Below, one piece after another: positions 1-8,246 of a stretch of DNA of 64,000 nucleotides. The DNA comes from Acinetobacter lwoffii (GTDB lineage Bacteria; Pseudomonadota; Gammaproteobacteria; Pseudomonadales; Moraxellaceae). The stretch is from the NCBI RefSeq assembly GCF_029024105.1, contig NZ_CP118963.1:2356001-2420000 (forward strand), given 5' to 3'. A model generated the notes under the pieces. The model worked only from the letters and a program-made list of their open reading frames with translations, was not told where the DNA came from and did no database searches. The first letter of the stretch is position 1. Each line of letters begins with the position of its first letter. The translations under genes were made by a program, and so were the position numbers.

Positions 1-201
1 CATTGAACCGATTCCGGCACACAGCAATAACAGGCCAAAATCAGCATGATTTAATAACAGGCGCTGCTGTGCATATGGAATTAAGGGTGCCCAAGCCGCA
101 GTACTAAAGCCCAAGCTAAAGAAGCATAACGCAGTCGCTATTTTCTGCCATAGATATGGTGATGGAGACTGAATTCGAGAAAGCAGTGTTTGATTGAACA
201 T
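1..201 (-). CDS. MFS transporter, N-terminal fragment (runs off left edge)
   Basis: Reading the minus strand from an ATG at 201 gives 67 codons open to the window edge. After about 17 polar residues there is a hydrophobic first transmembrane segment containing FFSLGFSTAAWAPLIPYA, then a short loop and the start of a second hydrophobic segment (FGLLLLCAGIGSM). This layout, with a W-A-P-L-I-P stretch in helix 1, is typical of YbjJ-like major facilitator transporters. The substrate cannot be inferred from so short a piece. The ribosome binding site is weak. A terminator for the gene cluster to its right lies about 50 bases upstream, so the gene is probably transcribed separately. Confidence 0.6.
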   Translation of the reverse strand, partial: MFNQTLLSRIQSPSPYLWQKIATALCFFSLGFSTAAWAPLIPYAQQRLLLNHADFGLLLLCAGIGSM

Positions 202-250
202 TGTATTACCAAAAAAGAAGGCTCAGGCATCCATTACCGTTCATCCATAG

Positions 251-294
251 AAAAACCCCACAGACTTATAGCTAGAATGTATAAGTTTGCGGGG
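251..294 (-). terminator. Rho-independent terminator of the cassette to its right
   Basis: An inverted repeat with 15-base arms (256-270 and 280-294, 13 of 15 paired) ends in GGGG on the minus strand and is followed there by TTTTT. It lies 110 bases downstream of the glycosyltransferase stop codon, so it should end the four-gene minus-strand transcript. Confidence 0.75.
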
Positions 295-406
295 CTGAAT
301 TTGCGTGAATTATAAACAGAATAAATTTAAATGGAATAGTTTTTAGACACGAATTTTAAGATTTTTTACAAGTGTCTGATTGTATAAAATTTATAGTTTT
401 ATGCTT

Positions 407-1120
407 TTATTTGCACAGGCTGATCGGTTTTTTCGCGGCCTGCTTAAGCTCAAGTTTTTGCAGAAAATGGGCAAAACCTGCAGCAATTTTTGAGCTAAGA
501 CGACTGCTGGTAGTGACTCTCAGCTGATTCGACCAGACAATCTGCGCGTCAGCTTTTTCTAAACGACGGATGAAATCGACATCTTCATGACAGTCCAGTT
601 GCTGAAACCCATTGACCTGTATATAAGCCGAAGCTTTAAAACACAGGTTTGCGCCATGAACATGCCGATGTCCCATGCTGTCCTGATAATGTCGGAGATA
701 AGCCTGACGGGTTTTCCGGCTTAAATGATCCCATTGATCCAGCTCAACCACACCACAAATCGCATCGGTGGGTTGATGCTGTAACATCATCTGAAACCAG
801 TCACACTGTACGAATGAATCGGCATCGGTACAGCAAATCCAGTCACAGCCCTGCTCGATCATTTGCTGAATCCCCAAATGGCGTGCCTTACCGACATTTC
901 GGAAGTCGCAGCTCATAGCCGGAATGTTCATTTGCTGAACTTTAAGTGCGGTGCTATCGGTACAATGGTCCAAGACCACGAGAATATGAATTTCAGGAAG
1001 ATTTTCTATTGTTTTAAAGTATTGAAAAAAATAAGTTTGTGCTGATTTTAAGGCTAACAGGCAGCGTTCGATATAGGCTTCTTCATTACAGGCCGGAATT
1101 ACCACACCGATTTTTTTCAT
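407..1120 (-). CDS. Glycosyltransferase family 2 protein
   Basis: This 237-residue protein begins with VVIPACNEEAYIERC, the usual first strand and nucleotide-binding loop of GT-A family 2 enzymes. A TDADS motif at residues 98-102 supplies the metal-binding DxD, and CHEDVDF near 178-183 supplies an acidic pair matching the ED catalytic region. It should transfer a sugar from a nucleotide-sugar donor; the acceptor is unknown. The ATG at 1120 is chosen because AGGAGGG precedes it and it overlaps the upstream methyltransferase stop as ATGA, which implies translational coupling. It is the last gene of a four-gene cassette. No membrane segments are evident, so the enzyme is probably cytoplasmic. 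Confidence 0.85.
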   Translation of the reverse strand: MKKIGVVIPACNEEAYIERCLLALKSAQTYFFQYFKTIENLPEIHILVVLDHCTDSTALKVQQMNIPAMSCDFRNVGKARHLGIQQMIEQGCDWICCTDADSFVQCDWFQMMLQHQPTDAICGVVELDQWDHLSRKTRQAYLRHYQDSMGHRHVHGANLCFKASAYIQVNGFQQLDCHEDVDFIRRLEKADAQIVWSNQLRVTTSSRLSSKIAAGFAHFLQKLELKQAAKKPISLCK

Positions 1121-1731
1121 CTTAAGCCCTCCTGCTCTGCTACGGATTGCGCTGAATTCAGCCACAGATCTATCAAAAAATCGGAGTCCTGCAAGCTTAA
1201 ACGATGTGCATAGTTTAAATGCGCTTTGAGATACTGATGGACATCTTCACCATTTAAGCTAAATCCCGAGATCGGCGCGCGCCAATGACAACTCAAGATA
1301 CATCCGCCCGGTTCCAGCGCAGTATGCAACCATGTCAGCACCTGTTGCAGTGCAGTCAGGTTCAGATAATATAAAATCTCACTGACGACAATGAGCTGAA
1401 ATTTTTGTTTGGGCAACTCATCTGGTACGATATGCTGTAGAACCTGTACATGCTGATAAGCTTGTAGACGCTGCTGTGCCAAGTGGATCGCAGTATCATT
1501 GGCATCCAGACACATTAAGCTATTTGTCCGCTGCGCCAGTTCCTGACTGAAGATGCCGTTACTGCAACCAATTTCAATCGCGGAGTCAAACTGCAAGCTT
1601 GGCAAGACCGCCAGACAAATCTGCCGTTTGCGCTGTTCATACCAACGCTGTTCATATTGCCAGGGGTCTCCCTGATTCAGTGCATATAAGGCATCGAAAT
1701 ATTCCTGATCATAGGCTGCTTTACTGTTCAT
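1117..1731 (-). CDS. Class I SAM-dependent methyltransferase (NodS-like)
   Basis: The product is about 204 residues. Motif I of class I methyltransferases is seen as EIGCSNG at residues 53-59, followed by an acidic motif II (LMCLDAND) and a hydrophobic strand (LIVVSEILYYL) typical of motif IV. The family resembles NodS-type small-molecule N-methyltransferases, but the substrate here is unknown. The ATG at 1731 was chosen because GGGAGG stands upstream and it overlaps the PIG-L gene by only 11 bases; a start further upstream would overlap by much more. It sits between a deacetylase and a glycosyltransferase, so modification of an amino-sugar or aminoacyl glycan is a reasonable inference. Confidence 0.85.
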   Translation of the reverse strand: MNSKAAYDQEYFDALYALNQGDPWQYEQRWYEQRKRQICLAVLPSLQFDSAIEIGCSNGIFSQELAQRTNSLMCLDANDTAIHLAQQRLQAYQHVQVLQHIVPDELPKQKFQLIVVSEILYYLNLTALQQVLTWLHTALEPGGCILSCHWRAPISGFSLNGEDVHQYLKAHLNYAHRLSLQDSDFLIDLWLNSAQSVAEQEGLR

Positions 1732-2506
1732 ACAGATATACCTCCCAGGGCTGTAAAATACGTTGCAATGCCTGCTCTGGCAGAATCGGTGATTCATCTA
1801 TTGTCGGATCAAGCTCGATCTGGCTCTTAAAACACCGCGCAGCTCGAGACTTATATTGTAATTCTTCCTCAGTTAATTTGAGTTGATGAGCGACGGTCCA
1901 GGGAATTCTGGTATCTCCAGGTGTTGCCCAATGCCATGCCCAAATCAGGACCTGAATACAGGTTAAATTAAGCTCAGTGGCCAGCTGCTGTGTGACCTGC
2001 CCCGTAATTTCATGATCTGGATGTCCATCATGAACAAATGTGCTAATTAACACATCATTCGGTTGCAGATAAGATTGCAGGTGCTGTTGCAACACATCCC
2101 GCTGTTCGGCCACCTTGCCATCTTGAATATCTAAAGCGATCCGCAAAATATTCTGTTTTAAAGGTAACGCTTCTAAAGCTGCTCGCGTTTCAGCAGGACG
2201 AATCTGGTTCAACTCTTCGGGAGTATACAGACTAGAGCCGGGATGACTGGCTGTCCCATTGGTAACGGCAAAAAGTATGATCTGATAGCCAAGTTTGTCC
2301 AGACGCTGAATCAGGCCTCCACAGCCCAAAATTTCATCATCAGGATGAGGGGCAATGATGCAGACTCTGGCATCTAGAGGAATAACCTTAGGAATATCAA
2401 ATTCCGGCATCTGTTGCAGGATCTGACAGGAACGCCATTCTTCAAGTCTTGTGCCTTCACCATGGATGACACGATCCCCTACAATCTCATGTCTTATAAC
2501 GTCCAT
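1721..2506 (-). CDS. PIG-L family deacetylase
   Basis: This 261-residue protein carries the zinc-binding signature of PIG-L/LmbE deacetylases, APHPDDE at residues 52-58, and a second metal/catalytic motif HPDH at 162-165. Family members remove acetyl groups from N-acetylglucosamine-containing lipids, thiols or antibiotics. No signal peptide is visible, so action in the cytoplasm is expected. The gene overlaps its neighbours on both sides (the acyl-CoA dehydrogenase-like gene by 13 bases, the methyltransferase gene by 11), so all four products are likely made together. The substrate cannot be read from the sequence. Confidence 0.88.
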   Translation of the reverse strand: MDVIRHEIVGDRVIHGEGTRLEEWRSCQILQQMPEFDIPKVIPLDARVCIIAPHPDDEILGCGGLIQRLDKLGYQIILFAVTNGTASHPGSSLYTPEELNQIRPAETRAALEALPLKQNILRIALDIQDGKVAEQRDVLQQHLQSYLQPNDVLISTFVHDGHPDHEITGQVTQQLATELNLTCIQVLIWAWHWATPGDTRIPWTVAHQLKLTEEELQYKSRAARCFKSQIELDPTIDESPILPEQALQRILQPWEVYLYEQ

Positions 2507-3480
2507 AATTGTTCCTCCTGTGCAGTCAGCTCGCCAATCCGCTCCAAGTCAAATGCAGCATGACTTTGACGAATAAATACCGGAAGATCTGCTGCAAGCC
2601 GAGCGAAATGCGGATGCTCACAATACGGCCCAGCACCAAGTGCCTTACCTACATGAGTTAGTACATTTAAGGCAGTCGCTTCCACCTGAGCACGTAGGCT
2701 ACGAATCTTTAACTCATGTGCGTGTTGCGGTTGCTGATCAATCAATTCAGCAACTTGATAAAATAAGGACTGTGTCGCTAAAAGCTCCCGACTAATTTCA
2801 CCGAGATACATGGCTTTATAGGCATGCGGTTTGAGCAAGAACGTCTGCCTTAAATATTCAGCCAAACGCACGGTTGCGCCATACCAGCACGCAGCCACAC
2901 CTGCGGCACCGTGCCAGAATCCGGGCCGATCCAGATAGGCATCCGGAGCTGCGACTTTTTCTACCTCGACCTGATCCAGTTCCAGCCGGGCAGTCACGGT
3001 ATGCTGCATGCCCACTGCCTGCCAGGCATCCTGATGATGCTGAATGCCTTCTTGCGACAAATCTAGAATCAGTAATTGGGATTGTTGCTGCTCATCACGG
3101 TGAGTCAGCAGACCGTGTTGCACCCAGACCGATGCAGAACACCAAGGCTTAATTCCGCTTAGCTTTCCTGCTTGCAATGTTAAAGGTTTGGGTCCACCTT
3201 CTGCCGCCCATACTGCCCATAGGCCTTTTTGTTCTACCGGAATATTCAATTCATGCAAAATGGCCAAGGCGTCCAGATGGGATTCAAACAATTTGCCTAG
3301 GCTCAGATTGCTTGCCGAAACCTGACTAAGCATCTGCCAGCGTTTTAAGGTGGCTCCGGAAGCGGGATAAGGCACCTGATCGGAAATCGCCACCAGTTCC
3401 ATTAAAGTGTGCTGAATTTTTTCTTGTAGCTCCAGAGGAGAGTTTTCAAATCTTTGTAATATTGAACCGAGGTTCTGCAT
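2494..3480 (-). CDS. Acyl-CoA dehydrogenase-like protein
   Basis: This is a protein of about 328 residues, shorter than the usual 380 of acyl-CoA dehydrogenases. The middle part (WCSASVWVQHGLL, then alternating strands to LELDQVEV) resembles the beta-barrel domain, and the C-terminal half is helical as in the FAD-dependent helical bundle. Such proteins oxidise acyl thioesters with FAD, although divergent members in biosynthetic clusters act on carrier-bound or amino substrates. The ATG at 3480 is preferred to the one 12 bases upstream because GAGGA lies correctly before it. It is the first gene of a four-gene overlapping cassette, and the 3529-3750 gene precedes it by about 50 bases. Confidence 0.75.
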   Translation of the reverse strand: MQNLGSILQRFENSPLELQEKIQHTLMELVAISDQVPYPASGATLKRWQMLSQVSASNLSLGKLFESHLDALAILHELNIPVEQKGLWAVWAAEGGPKPLTLQAGKLSGIKPWCSASVWVQHGLLTHRDEQQQSQLLILDLSQEGIQHHQDAWQAVGMQHTVTARLELDQVEVEKVAAPDAYLDRPGFWHGAAGVAACWYGATVRLAEYLRQTFLLKPHAYKAMYLGEISRELLATQSLFYQVAELIDQQPQHAHELKIRSLRAQVEATALNVLTHVGKALGAGPYCEHPHFARLAADLPVFIRQSHAAFDLERIGELTAQEEQLWTL

Positions 3481-3528
3481 GCGGTTCCTCATAAAATACG
3501 GATAATGTTGTTGTGTTTTTAAAGTCAG

Positions 3529-3750
3529 TTAATGAGAAAGCTTGCGCATTTGTTTTAAACGTGTGGTCAGCCCTAATACCTTACGCCGTGTATTAATCTC
3601 TTCTTCATTGAAACAGAGTTGCTGCATCAGTTCAGTTAGAGGCAAATGATTATGCTCAATGAGATAGATATCCTGCTCTCTGCTCCATTTGGTTTGTTGT
3701 GCTTGAGCCAACAACTTTTTGACATCCGGTCTCACCATCTCTTCATCCAT
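3529..3750 (-). CDS. Small hypothetical protein with a Myb/SANT-like helical pattern
   Basis: A 73-residue basic protein that I do not recognise as a named family. Residues 22-62 (starting WSREQDIYLIEHN and ending near RRKVLGL) follow the spacing of SANT/Myb-like helix-turn-helix modules: an initial Trp, an acidic helix, then a recognition-like helix ending in Arg-rich V-L-G-L. DNA binding is an inference only. It lies between the catalase and the acyl-CoA dehydrogenase-like cassette on the same strand and might be the first gene of that cassette. The ribosome binding site is poor. Confidence 0.6.
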   Translation of the reverse strand: MDEEMVRPDVKKLLAQAQQTKWSREQDIYLIEHNHLPLTELMQQLCFNEEEINTRRKVLGLTTRLKQMRKLSH

Positions 3751-3763
3751 TTTAAAACCATCA

Positions 3764-3787
3764 GGATAGAAGCCGGAGCCTCTATCC
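3764..3787 (-). terminator. Stem-loop downstream of the catalase gene
   Basis: GGATAGA and TCTATCC arms with a GC-rich centre form a stem just after the catalase stop codon. The T-rich tail on the minus strand (TGATGGTTTTAAAA) is weak, so termination may be partial and the small downstream gene could be read through. Confidence 0.5.
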
Positions 3788-3809
3788 TCTAAAATATAAA
3801 TTAGATCGT

Positions 3810-5933
3810 TTAGGCAGGAATTGCTTCTGCAATCGCTTCACGCGCCCAGACACGATGGTTCAGGATCAAAGTCTTGAAGCTATCTTGTACTGCTGCAAAC
3901 TGTCCGTTTGCCAGAGTTCCTTCATCGCTAACCAAGCGTAAATGTTCAATCAGCTTGCCTTTATCGCCCAGGAACACGATTGGTTTTAAATGCTTGTAGG
4001 CTTCCAGCAGATAATGAGTCGCCACACCATCTTTCATCACCACATCGTAATTATCACCGTCAGCAATCACCACAGCATCATAGGCGATGGATGGCTCGGC
4101 TTTTTGCATACCATCGGAAGGAATCACCCCACCTTGCAGACCCAGTACCGGACCCGGTTTTGGGGTCAGTACATCGACCACAGCACCTTCTGATTCTGCC
4201 CAGGCTTGAACAGCTTTGATACTCGCCTCATTGGCCTTGTCGTGCACCAGTAGCGCAATTTTGCGTGCCTTAATATCTTCAGGTTTGAATGCCTCGAAAG
4301 ATAAGCGTGGTGAAATCTGCACCTCTGGCAATTTTGCTGCTTTTTTCTCTGCTGGAATTTCAATACCCAATTGGTCAGCAACCTGCTGTGCCAAATCCAG
4401 ATCGATATTGCAGAGCACTTCAAGCACTTCACGCTCACGAATATATTTGCGCTCCACCTTGCTCAGCTCGAAGACATAGGCATCGACAATATGCTTTTGC
4501 TCATGCGGCGTCTGGCTGCGATAGAAAAGACGGGGCTGACTAAAGTGATCACTGAATGATTCGCTACGCTGACGGATCTTGTGTCCATCAATACGTTCCT
4601 GATAGCTTTCAAAACCACCGCCTTGTGCTGCTGGCGGGGTTTCAGCCGGCCAGTTATTGTCAATCGAGTTCGGCTCATAACTGGCTTGACCAGTATGTAC
4701 AATACGCTGATGTAAACCATCACGCTGGTTATTGTGGAATGGACAAACCGGCTTGTTGATTGGAATCTGGTGGAAATTTGGACCACCTAAACGGCTAAGC
4801 TGGGTATCGGTATAGGAAAACAGACGTGCTTGTAATAATGGATCATTGGTAAAATCCAGTCCTGGCACAATATGTCCCGGACAGAATGCTACCTGCTCGG
4901 TTTCACCGAAGAAATAATCAACATTACGGTTAAGTACCATTCTGCCAATCGGTGTCACCGGCACCAGTTCTTCCGGAATAATTTTGGTTGGATCCAGCAA
5001 GTCGAAGTCGTACTTCATCTCATCTTCTTCTGGAACGACCTGTACACCAAGCTCCCATTCCGGATAGTTACCGGATGCAATCGCTTCATATAAGTCACGA
5101 CGATGGAAATCCGGATCTTTACCCGCCAGTTTTTGTGCTTCATCCCAGACCAGTTGGGCGAGACCCTGTTTTGGCGTCCAGTGGAATTTCACAAAAACCG
5201 CTTTATTCTCGGTATTGATAAAACGGAAAGTATGCACACCAAAGCCTTGAATGGCTCTTAAATTACGTGGAATACCCCGATCCGACATGGCCCACATCAC
5301 CGCATGTGCAGATTCAGGCACTAAGGAAACAAAATCCCAAAAAGTATCATGTGCAGATGCACCAGTAGGAATCTCGGTCTGAGGTTCAGGTTTGACCGCA
5401 TGTACAAAATCCGGGAACTTGATCCCATCCTGAATAAAGAATACTGGGGCATCATTCGCCACTAAATCAAAGTTACCTTCTTCAGTATAAAACTTGGTCG
5501 CAAAACCACGAATATCACGTACCGTATCTGCTGAACCACGCGGGCCCTGTACGGTAGAAAAACGCACAAATACTGGCGTTTGTACACTGGTATTAGTCAG
5601 GAAGCCTGCCTTGGTCAGTTTTTCATTCCCCGGATAAGCCTCAAAATAGCCATGTGCGCCGACACCGCGGGCATGCACAATACGTTCTGGAATTCGCTCA
5701 TGGTCAAAATGGGTAATTTTTTCCCGAAGAATAAAATCTTCGATCAAGGTCGCACCGCGAACCCCTGCCTTGAGACTGTTCTGGTTATCGGAAATTTTAA
5801 CCCCTTGATTGGTGGTGAGTGCCTGCTCGGTCGCATCACTGCGATATGCGTCGAGCTGCTCACTTTTTTTATTGGTATTTTGTTTGTCTAAACCGTCTTT
5901 ACCAGTCGCGGGGCTATTGGCCTTAATTTTCAT
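3810..5933 (-). CDS. katE: Large-subunit catalase HPII
   Basis: At 707 residues this is a clade 2 large-subunit catalase with a C-terminal flavodoxin/GATase-like extension. It converts hydrogen peroxide to water and oxygen with a buried haem. The sequence shows RIPERIVHARGVGAHGYFE with the distal His, FDLVANDAPVFFI with the distal Asn, and RLFSYTDTQLSRLGG with the proximal haem-ligand Tyr. The last 150 residues or so (IALLVHDKANEASI onward) match the DJ-1/PfpI-like domain of HPII. A good AAGGA precedes the ATG. It is transcribed away from dps across a long intergenic region; both are oxidative and stationary-phase stress functions. Confidence 0.96.
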   Translation of the reverse strand: MKIKANSPATGKDGLDKQNTNKKSEQLDAYRSDATEQALTTNQGVKISDNQNSLKAGVRGATLIEDFILREKITHFDHERIPERIVHARGVGAHGYFEAYPGNEKLTKAGFLTNTSVQTPVFVRFSTVQGPRGSADTVRDIRGFATKFYTEEGNFDLVANDAPVFFIQDGIKFPDFVHAVKPEPQTEIPTGASAHDTFWDFVSLVPESAHAVMWAMSDRGIPRNLRAIQGFGVHTFRFINTENKAVFVKFHWTPKQGLAQLVWDEAQKLAGKDPDFHRRDLYEAIASGNYPEWELGVQVVPEEDEMKYDFDLLDPTKIIPEELVPVTPIGRMVLNRNVDYFFGETEQVAFCPGHIVPGLDFTNDPLLQARLFSYTDTQLSRLGGPNFHQIPINKPVCPFHNNQRDGLHQRIVHTGQASYEPNSIDNNWPAETPPAAQGGGFESYQERIDGHKIRQRSESFSDHFSQPRLFYRSQTPHEQKHIVDAYVFELSKVERKYIREREVLEVLCNIDLDLAQQVADQLGIEIPAEKKAAKLPEVQISPRLSFEAFKPEDIKARKIALLVHDKANEASIKAVQAWAESEGAVVDVLTPKPGPVLGLQGGVIPSDGMQKAEPSIAYDAVVIADGDNYDVVMKDGVATHYLLEAYKHLKPIVFLGDKGKLIEHLRLVSDEGTLANGQFAAVQDSFKTLILNHRVWAREAIAEAIPA

Positions 5934-6699
5934 GATGTATTCCTTGCTGAGCTTGAGTTTAGTGCAGATATTTTTGGTCTATCTCAAAGTCGCTTGAGCT
6001 GATATGTTGCATGGCTTGACCAATCAAACTCATCCCGCAAGTCAATCTGCTACAGCCGATCCTGTATCAGCCTCATATTTCTTCTGAATTCTGAATATGC
6101 TGACTCGAAGCATTTTTGCTTTTCTGGGAATATTGTTATTGGTTTCGCCTGTGTCCTAACATAACTGCATTTGAGAAAGAGATTTATTATTGTTTGTAGT
6201 GCCTTGTTTAATTAAGGCAGCATTGTGTTATTTTTTATAAATTTCGGGTTTATTAGTGATTAAGATTTTAATCTAAGTTATTTGTTTAAAATAAAATTTT
6301 AAAATATTACAGAGATATTTTGAAATAAAGACTCAGTGGAGTGATATGTGATCTTGCTCATAAATAAGCGTCATAACCTAACACGATGTTTCAGTCCTGA
6401 AATGATTAGGACTTTTTTAGAAGTTCAATTTGCTATGAAAAATTAACGTGCTACCGCTGAAGATGGTCAGAACTTGACAGATTTAAATAGTTACAATCCC
6501 GCGCCCTGCTTATACATAATGACTAAACTTCCTGCCTTTATATTGATCTAATATCTATAACTTATAACCACTTAAATCTCTTAGCCTGTTAGATCAAATA
6601 CAAAGTCATAGAGATCATTTCATCTCTTGGCTCGGGCTTCAGATACATCCGACTTTATTTTAATACACCGTATCGCGTTAAGTTTGAAGGAGTAAGAGC
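5934..6699. other. Long divergent intergenic region between katE and dps
   Basis: This 766-base AT-rich stretch has no convincing gene. It must hold the promoters of katE (left) and dps (right). A CTCAAG/TTTGAG inverted repeat near 5980-5997 lies close to katE. A stem-loop with a T-tract at 6393-6418 on the plus strand follows no visible gene. A 20-codon hydrophobic reading frame at 6097-6159 lacks a clear ribosome binding site and was not called. Confidence 0.5.
6393..6418 (+). terminator. Orphan terminator-like hairpin upstream of dps
   Basis: AGTCCT and AGGACT form a 6-base stem with a 9-base loop, immediately followed by TTTTT. No upstream plus-strand gene is visible, so it may end a small RNA starting somewhere in 6160-6390, or it may be chance. 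Confidence 0.4.
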
Positions 6700-7200
6700 A
6701 TGGCCTCTTCTAAAAAAGAATCTAAAGCAATGAAAATTGATATCGGGATTTCGCATGATGATCGCGCCAAAATTGTCGATGGTTTATCCAGACTTTTAGC
6801 AGACAGTTATACCCTGTATTTGATGACCCATAATTTCCACTGGAATGTCACCGGCCCCCAGTTCAACAGCCTGCACAACATGTTTATGACTCAATATACC
6901 GAGCAATGGAATGCGTTGGACATCATTGCTGAACGTATTCGTGCTCTAGGTTTTGCAGCACCCGGCACTTATAAACAGTTTGTAAAACTCACCTCCATTA
7001 AAGAAGTCGAAGGTGTACCTAAAGCTGAAGAAATGATACGTTTACTGGTAGATGCACATGAAACTGTGGCACGTACCGCCAGAAGTATTTTTTCGATCAT
7101 TGAAGAAGCCAATGATCAGCCGACCGCTGACATTCTCACGCAAAGACTGGAAGTACACGAAAAAACTGCCTGGATGCTGAGAAGCAATCTGGAACAATAA
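6700..7200 (+). CDS. dps: Dps-like DNA-binding ferritin
   Basis: The 166-residue protein is a Dps family mini-ferritin. It should form a dodecamer that oxidises and stores iron with peroxide and coats DNA in stress or stationary phase. The ferroxidase region is visible: HNFHWNVTGPQF (residues 44-55), H59, and the acidic residues in WNALDIIAERIRALG (70-84). The lysine-rich N-terminus (MASSKKESK) is compatible with DNA binding. GAAGGAG precedes the ATG at a normal distance. It is monocistronic, with a strong terminator downstream, and diverges from katE. Confidence 0.95.
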   Translation: MASSKKESKAMKIDIGISHDDRAKIVDGLSRLLADSYTLYLMTHNFHWNVTGPQFNSLHNMFMTQYTEQWNALDIIAERIRALGFAAPGTYKQFVKLTSIKEVEGVPKAEEMIRLLVDAHETVARTARSIFSIIEEANDQPTADILTQRLEVHEKTAWMLRSNLEQ

Positions 7201-7238
7201 AATCGGATCGAATCTTTGAAATCAGGCTTATTCACAGG

Positions 7239-7322
7239 ATGAAATGGAAACTTGCGGTAGTGCCATTAAAGTTCGGCTTCATCCTGACGTTTATATTAGG
7301 GGGATTTATCGGCACTCAATGA
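7239..7322 (+). CDS. Possible 27-residue hydrophobic peptide
   Basis: A short frame after dps begins ATG at 7239 with ACAGG just before it. It encodes a basic N-terminus (MKWK) followed by about 20 hydrophobic residues ending FILGGFIGTQ, like a single membrane helix. It sits between the dps stop codon and the dps terminator, so it would be cotranscribed. It has no recognised family and may be chance. Confidence 0.25.
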   Translation: MKWKLAVVPLKFGFILTFILGGFIGTQ

Positions 7323-7371
7323 TTAGATCAAGCTAAAAGTCAGGATCATTAAAATTAAACCATCAAAATTT

Positions 7372-7403
7372 AAGGATGTAGGCAATCGCATACATCCTTT
7401 TTT
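7372..7403 (+). terminator. Terminator of the dps transcript
   Basis: AAGGATGTA (7372-7380) pairs perfectly with TACATCCTT (7391-7399), and a T-tract continues to 7403. The A-rich left flank could let it also work from the other strand. Confidence 0.85.
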
Positions 7404-7529
7404 AACAAACAGATTGTTTACAGATTATTTCAATCTCATATATGGCTATCATTTTTTGAAAGCTATAAATCTGAAATATCTTTTCGATCGCTTCAAAAAA
7501 TTAGCCCTCCTGGCTCCTTACAGTACAGC

Positions 7530-8246
7530 TTAATCTTGAGGAGAATTGCTCGAATCACTTTCAATCCGGCCATCGACCAGATTGATGGTACGATCACAAG
7601 TGGCAGACAGGCGCGGATCATGCGTGACTAAAAGTACGGCGCAGTCGCGTTCACGATGCACTTTACGAAACAGTTCAAACATATCAGCCGCGGTCTGGGT
7701 ATCCAGATTACCTGTCGGTTCATCGGCCAATAATAAGGCCGGCTCAGTAATCAAGGCCCGAGCAATGGCCACCCGCTGCTGCTGTCCTCCGGACAATTCA
7801 TTCGGTTTACGCTCGGCAAATTTTTCCAGCCCCACTGCCGCCAGTAAATCACGTGCGCGTTGCATTGCCTGCTGATTCGGTTTGCCATGCGCCATCATTA
7901 AAGGCATGAGAATATTATCCAGTGCACTAAATGCCTGAATCAGATGGTGAAACTGAAATACAAATCCGATGCTGTTGCCGCGCAGCGCCGTACGGCCGGT
8001 ATCATCCATCGCACTGGTAGGTTGTCCCAACAAATACAGCTCGCCACTCGTTGGTTTATCTAGCAGTCCCAGAATATTCAGTAAGGTACTTTTTCCAGAA
8101 CCGGAAGGGCCAATAAGTGCAGCAAAGTCGTTGCGATCAATGCGCAGGTCAATGCCATGCAAAACCTCAACTTCATTGGGCTGTCCAATGTTATAAGACT
8201 TGCGTAGCGCTTCCAGACGCAGAACTTCCTGAGATTGCTCAGACAT
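7530..8246 (-). CDS. ABC transporter ATP-binding protein (MacB/LolD type)
   Basis: This is a 238-residue ABC ATPase. Walker A is GPSGSGKST at residues 46-54, the signature is LSGGQQQ at 151-157, Walker B is LLLADEP at 171-177, and the switch His follows in LLVTHD. It belongs to the group that powers FtsX-like permeases (MacB, LolD) and should hydrolyse ATP at the inner membrane. The start overlaps the permease stop by 8 bases, and with the adaptor gene it forms a three-gene exporter operon. The substrate is unknown. Confidence 0.92.
   Translation of the reverse strand: MSEQSQEVLRLEALRKSYNIGQPNEVEVLHGIDLRIDRNDFAALIGPSGSGKSTLLNILGLLDKPTSGELYLLGQPTSAMDDTGRTALRGNSIGFVFQFHHLIQAFSALDNILMPLMMAHGKPNQQAMQRARDLLAAVGLEKFAERKPNELSGGQQQRVAIARALITEPALLLADEPTGNLDTQTAADMFELFRKVHRERDCAVLLVTHDPRLSATCDRTINLVDGRIESDSSNSPQD

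Noticed and set aside
3980..5891. Several frames of 60-107 codons across the catalase gene
   Set aside because: They overlap a full-length, well-supported catalase in other frames and have no family features.
6097..6159. Twenty-residue hydrophobic reading frame in the katE-dps intergenic region
   Set aside because: No ribosome binding site and very short; expected by chance in AT-rich DNA.
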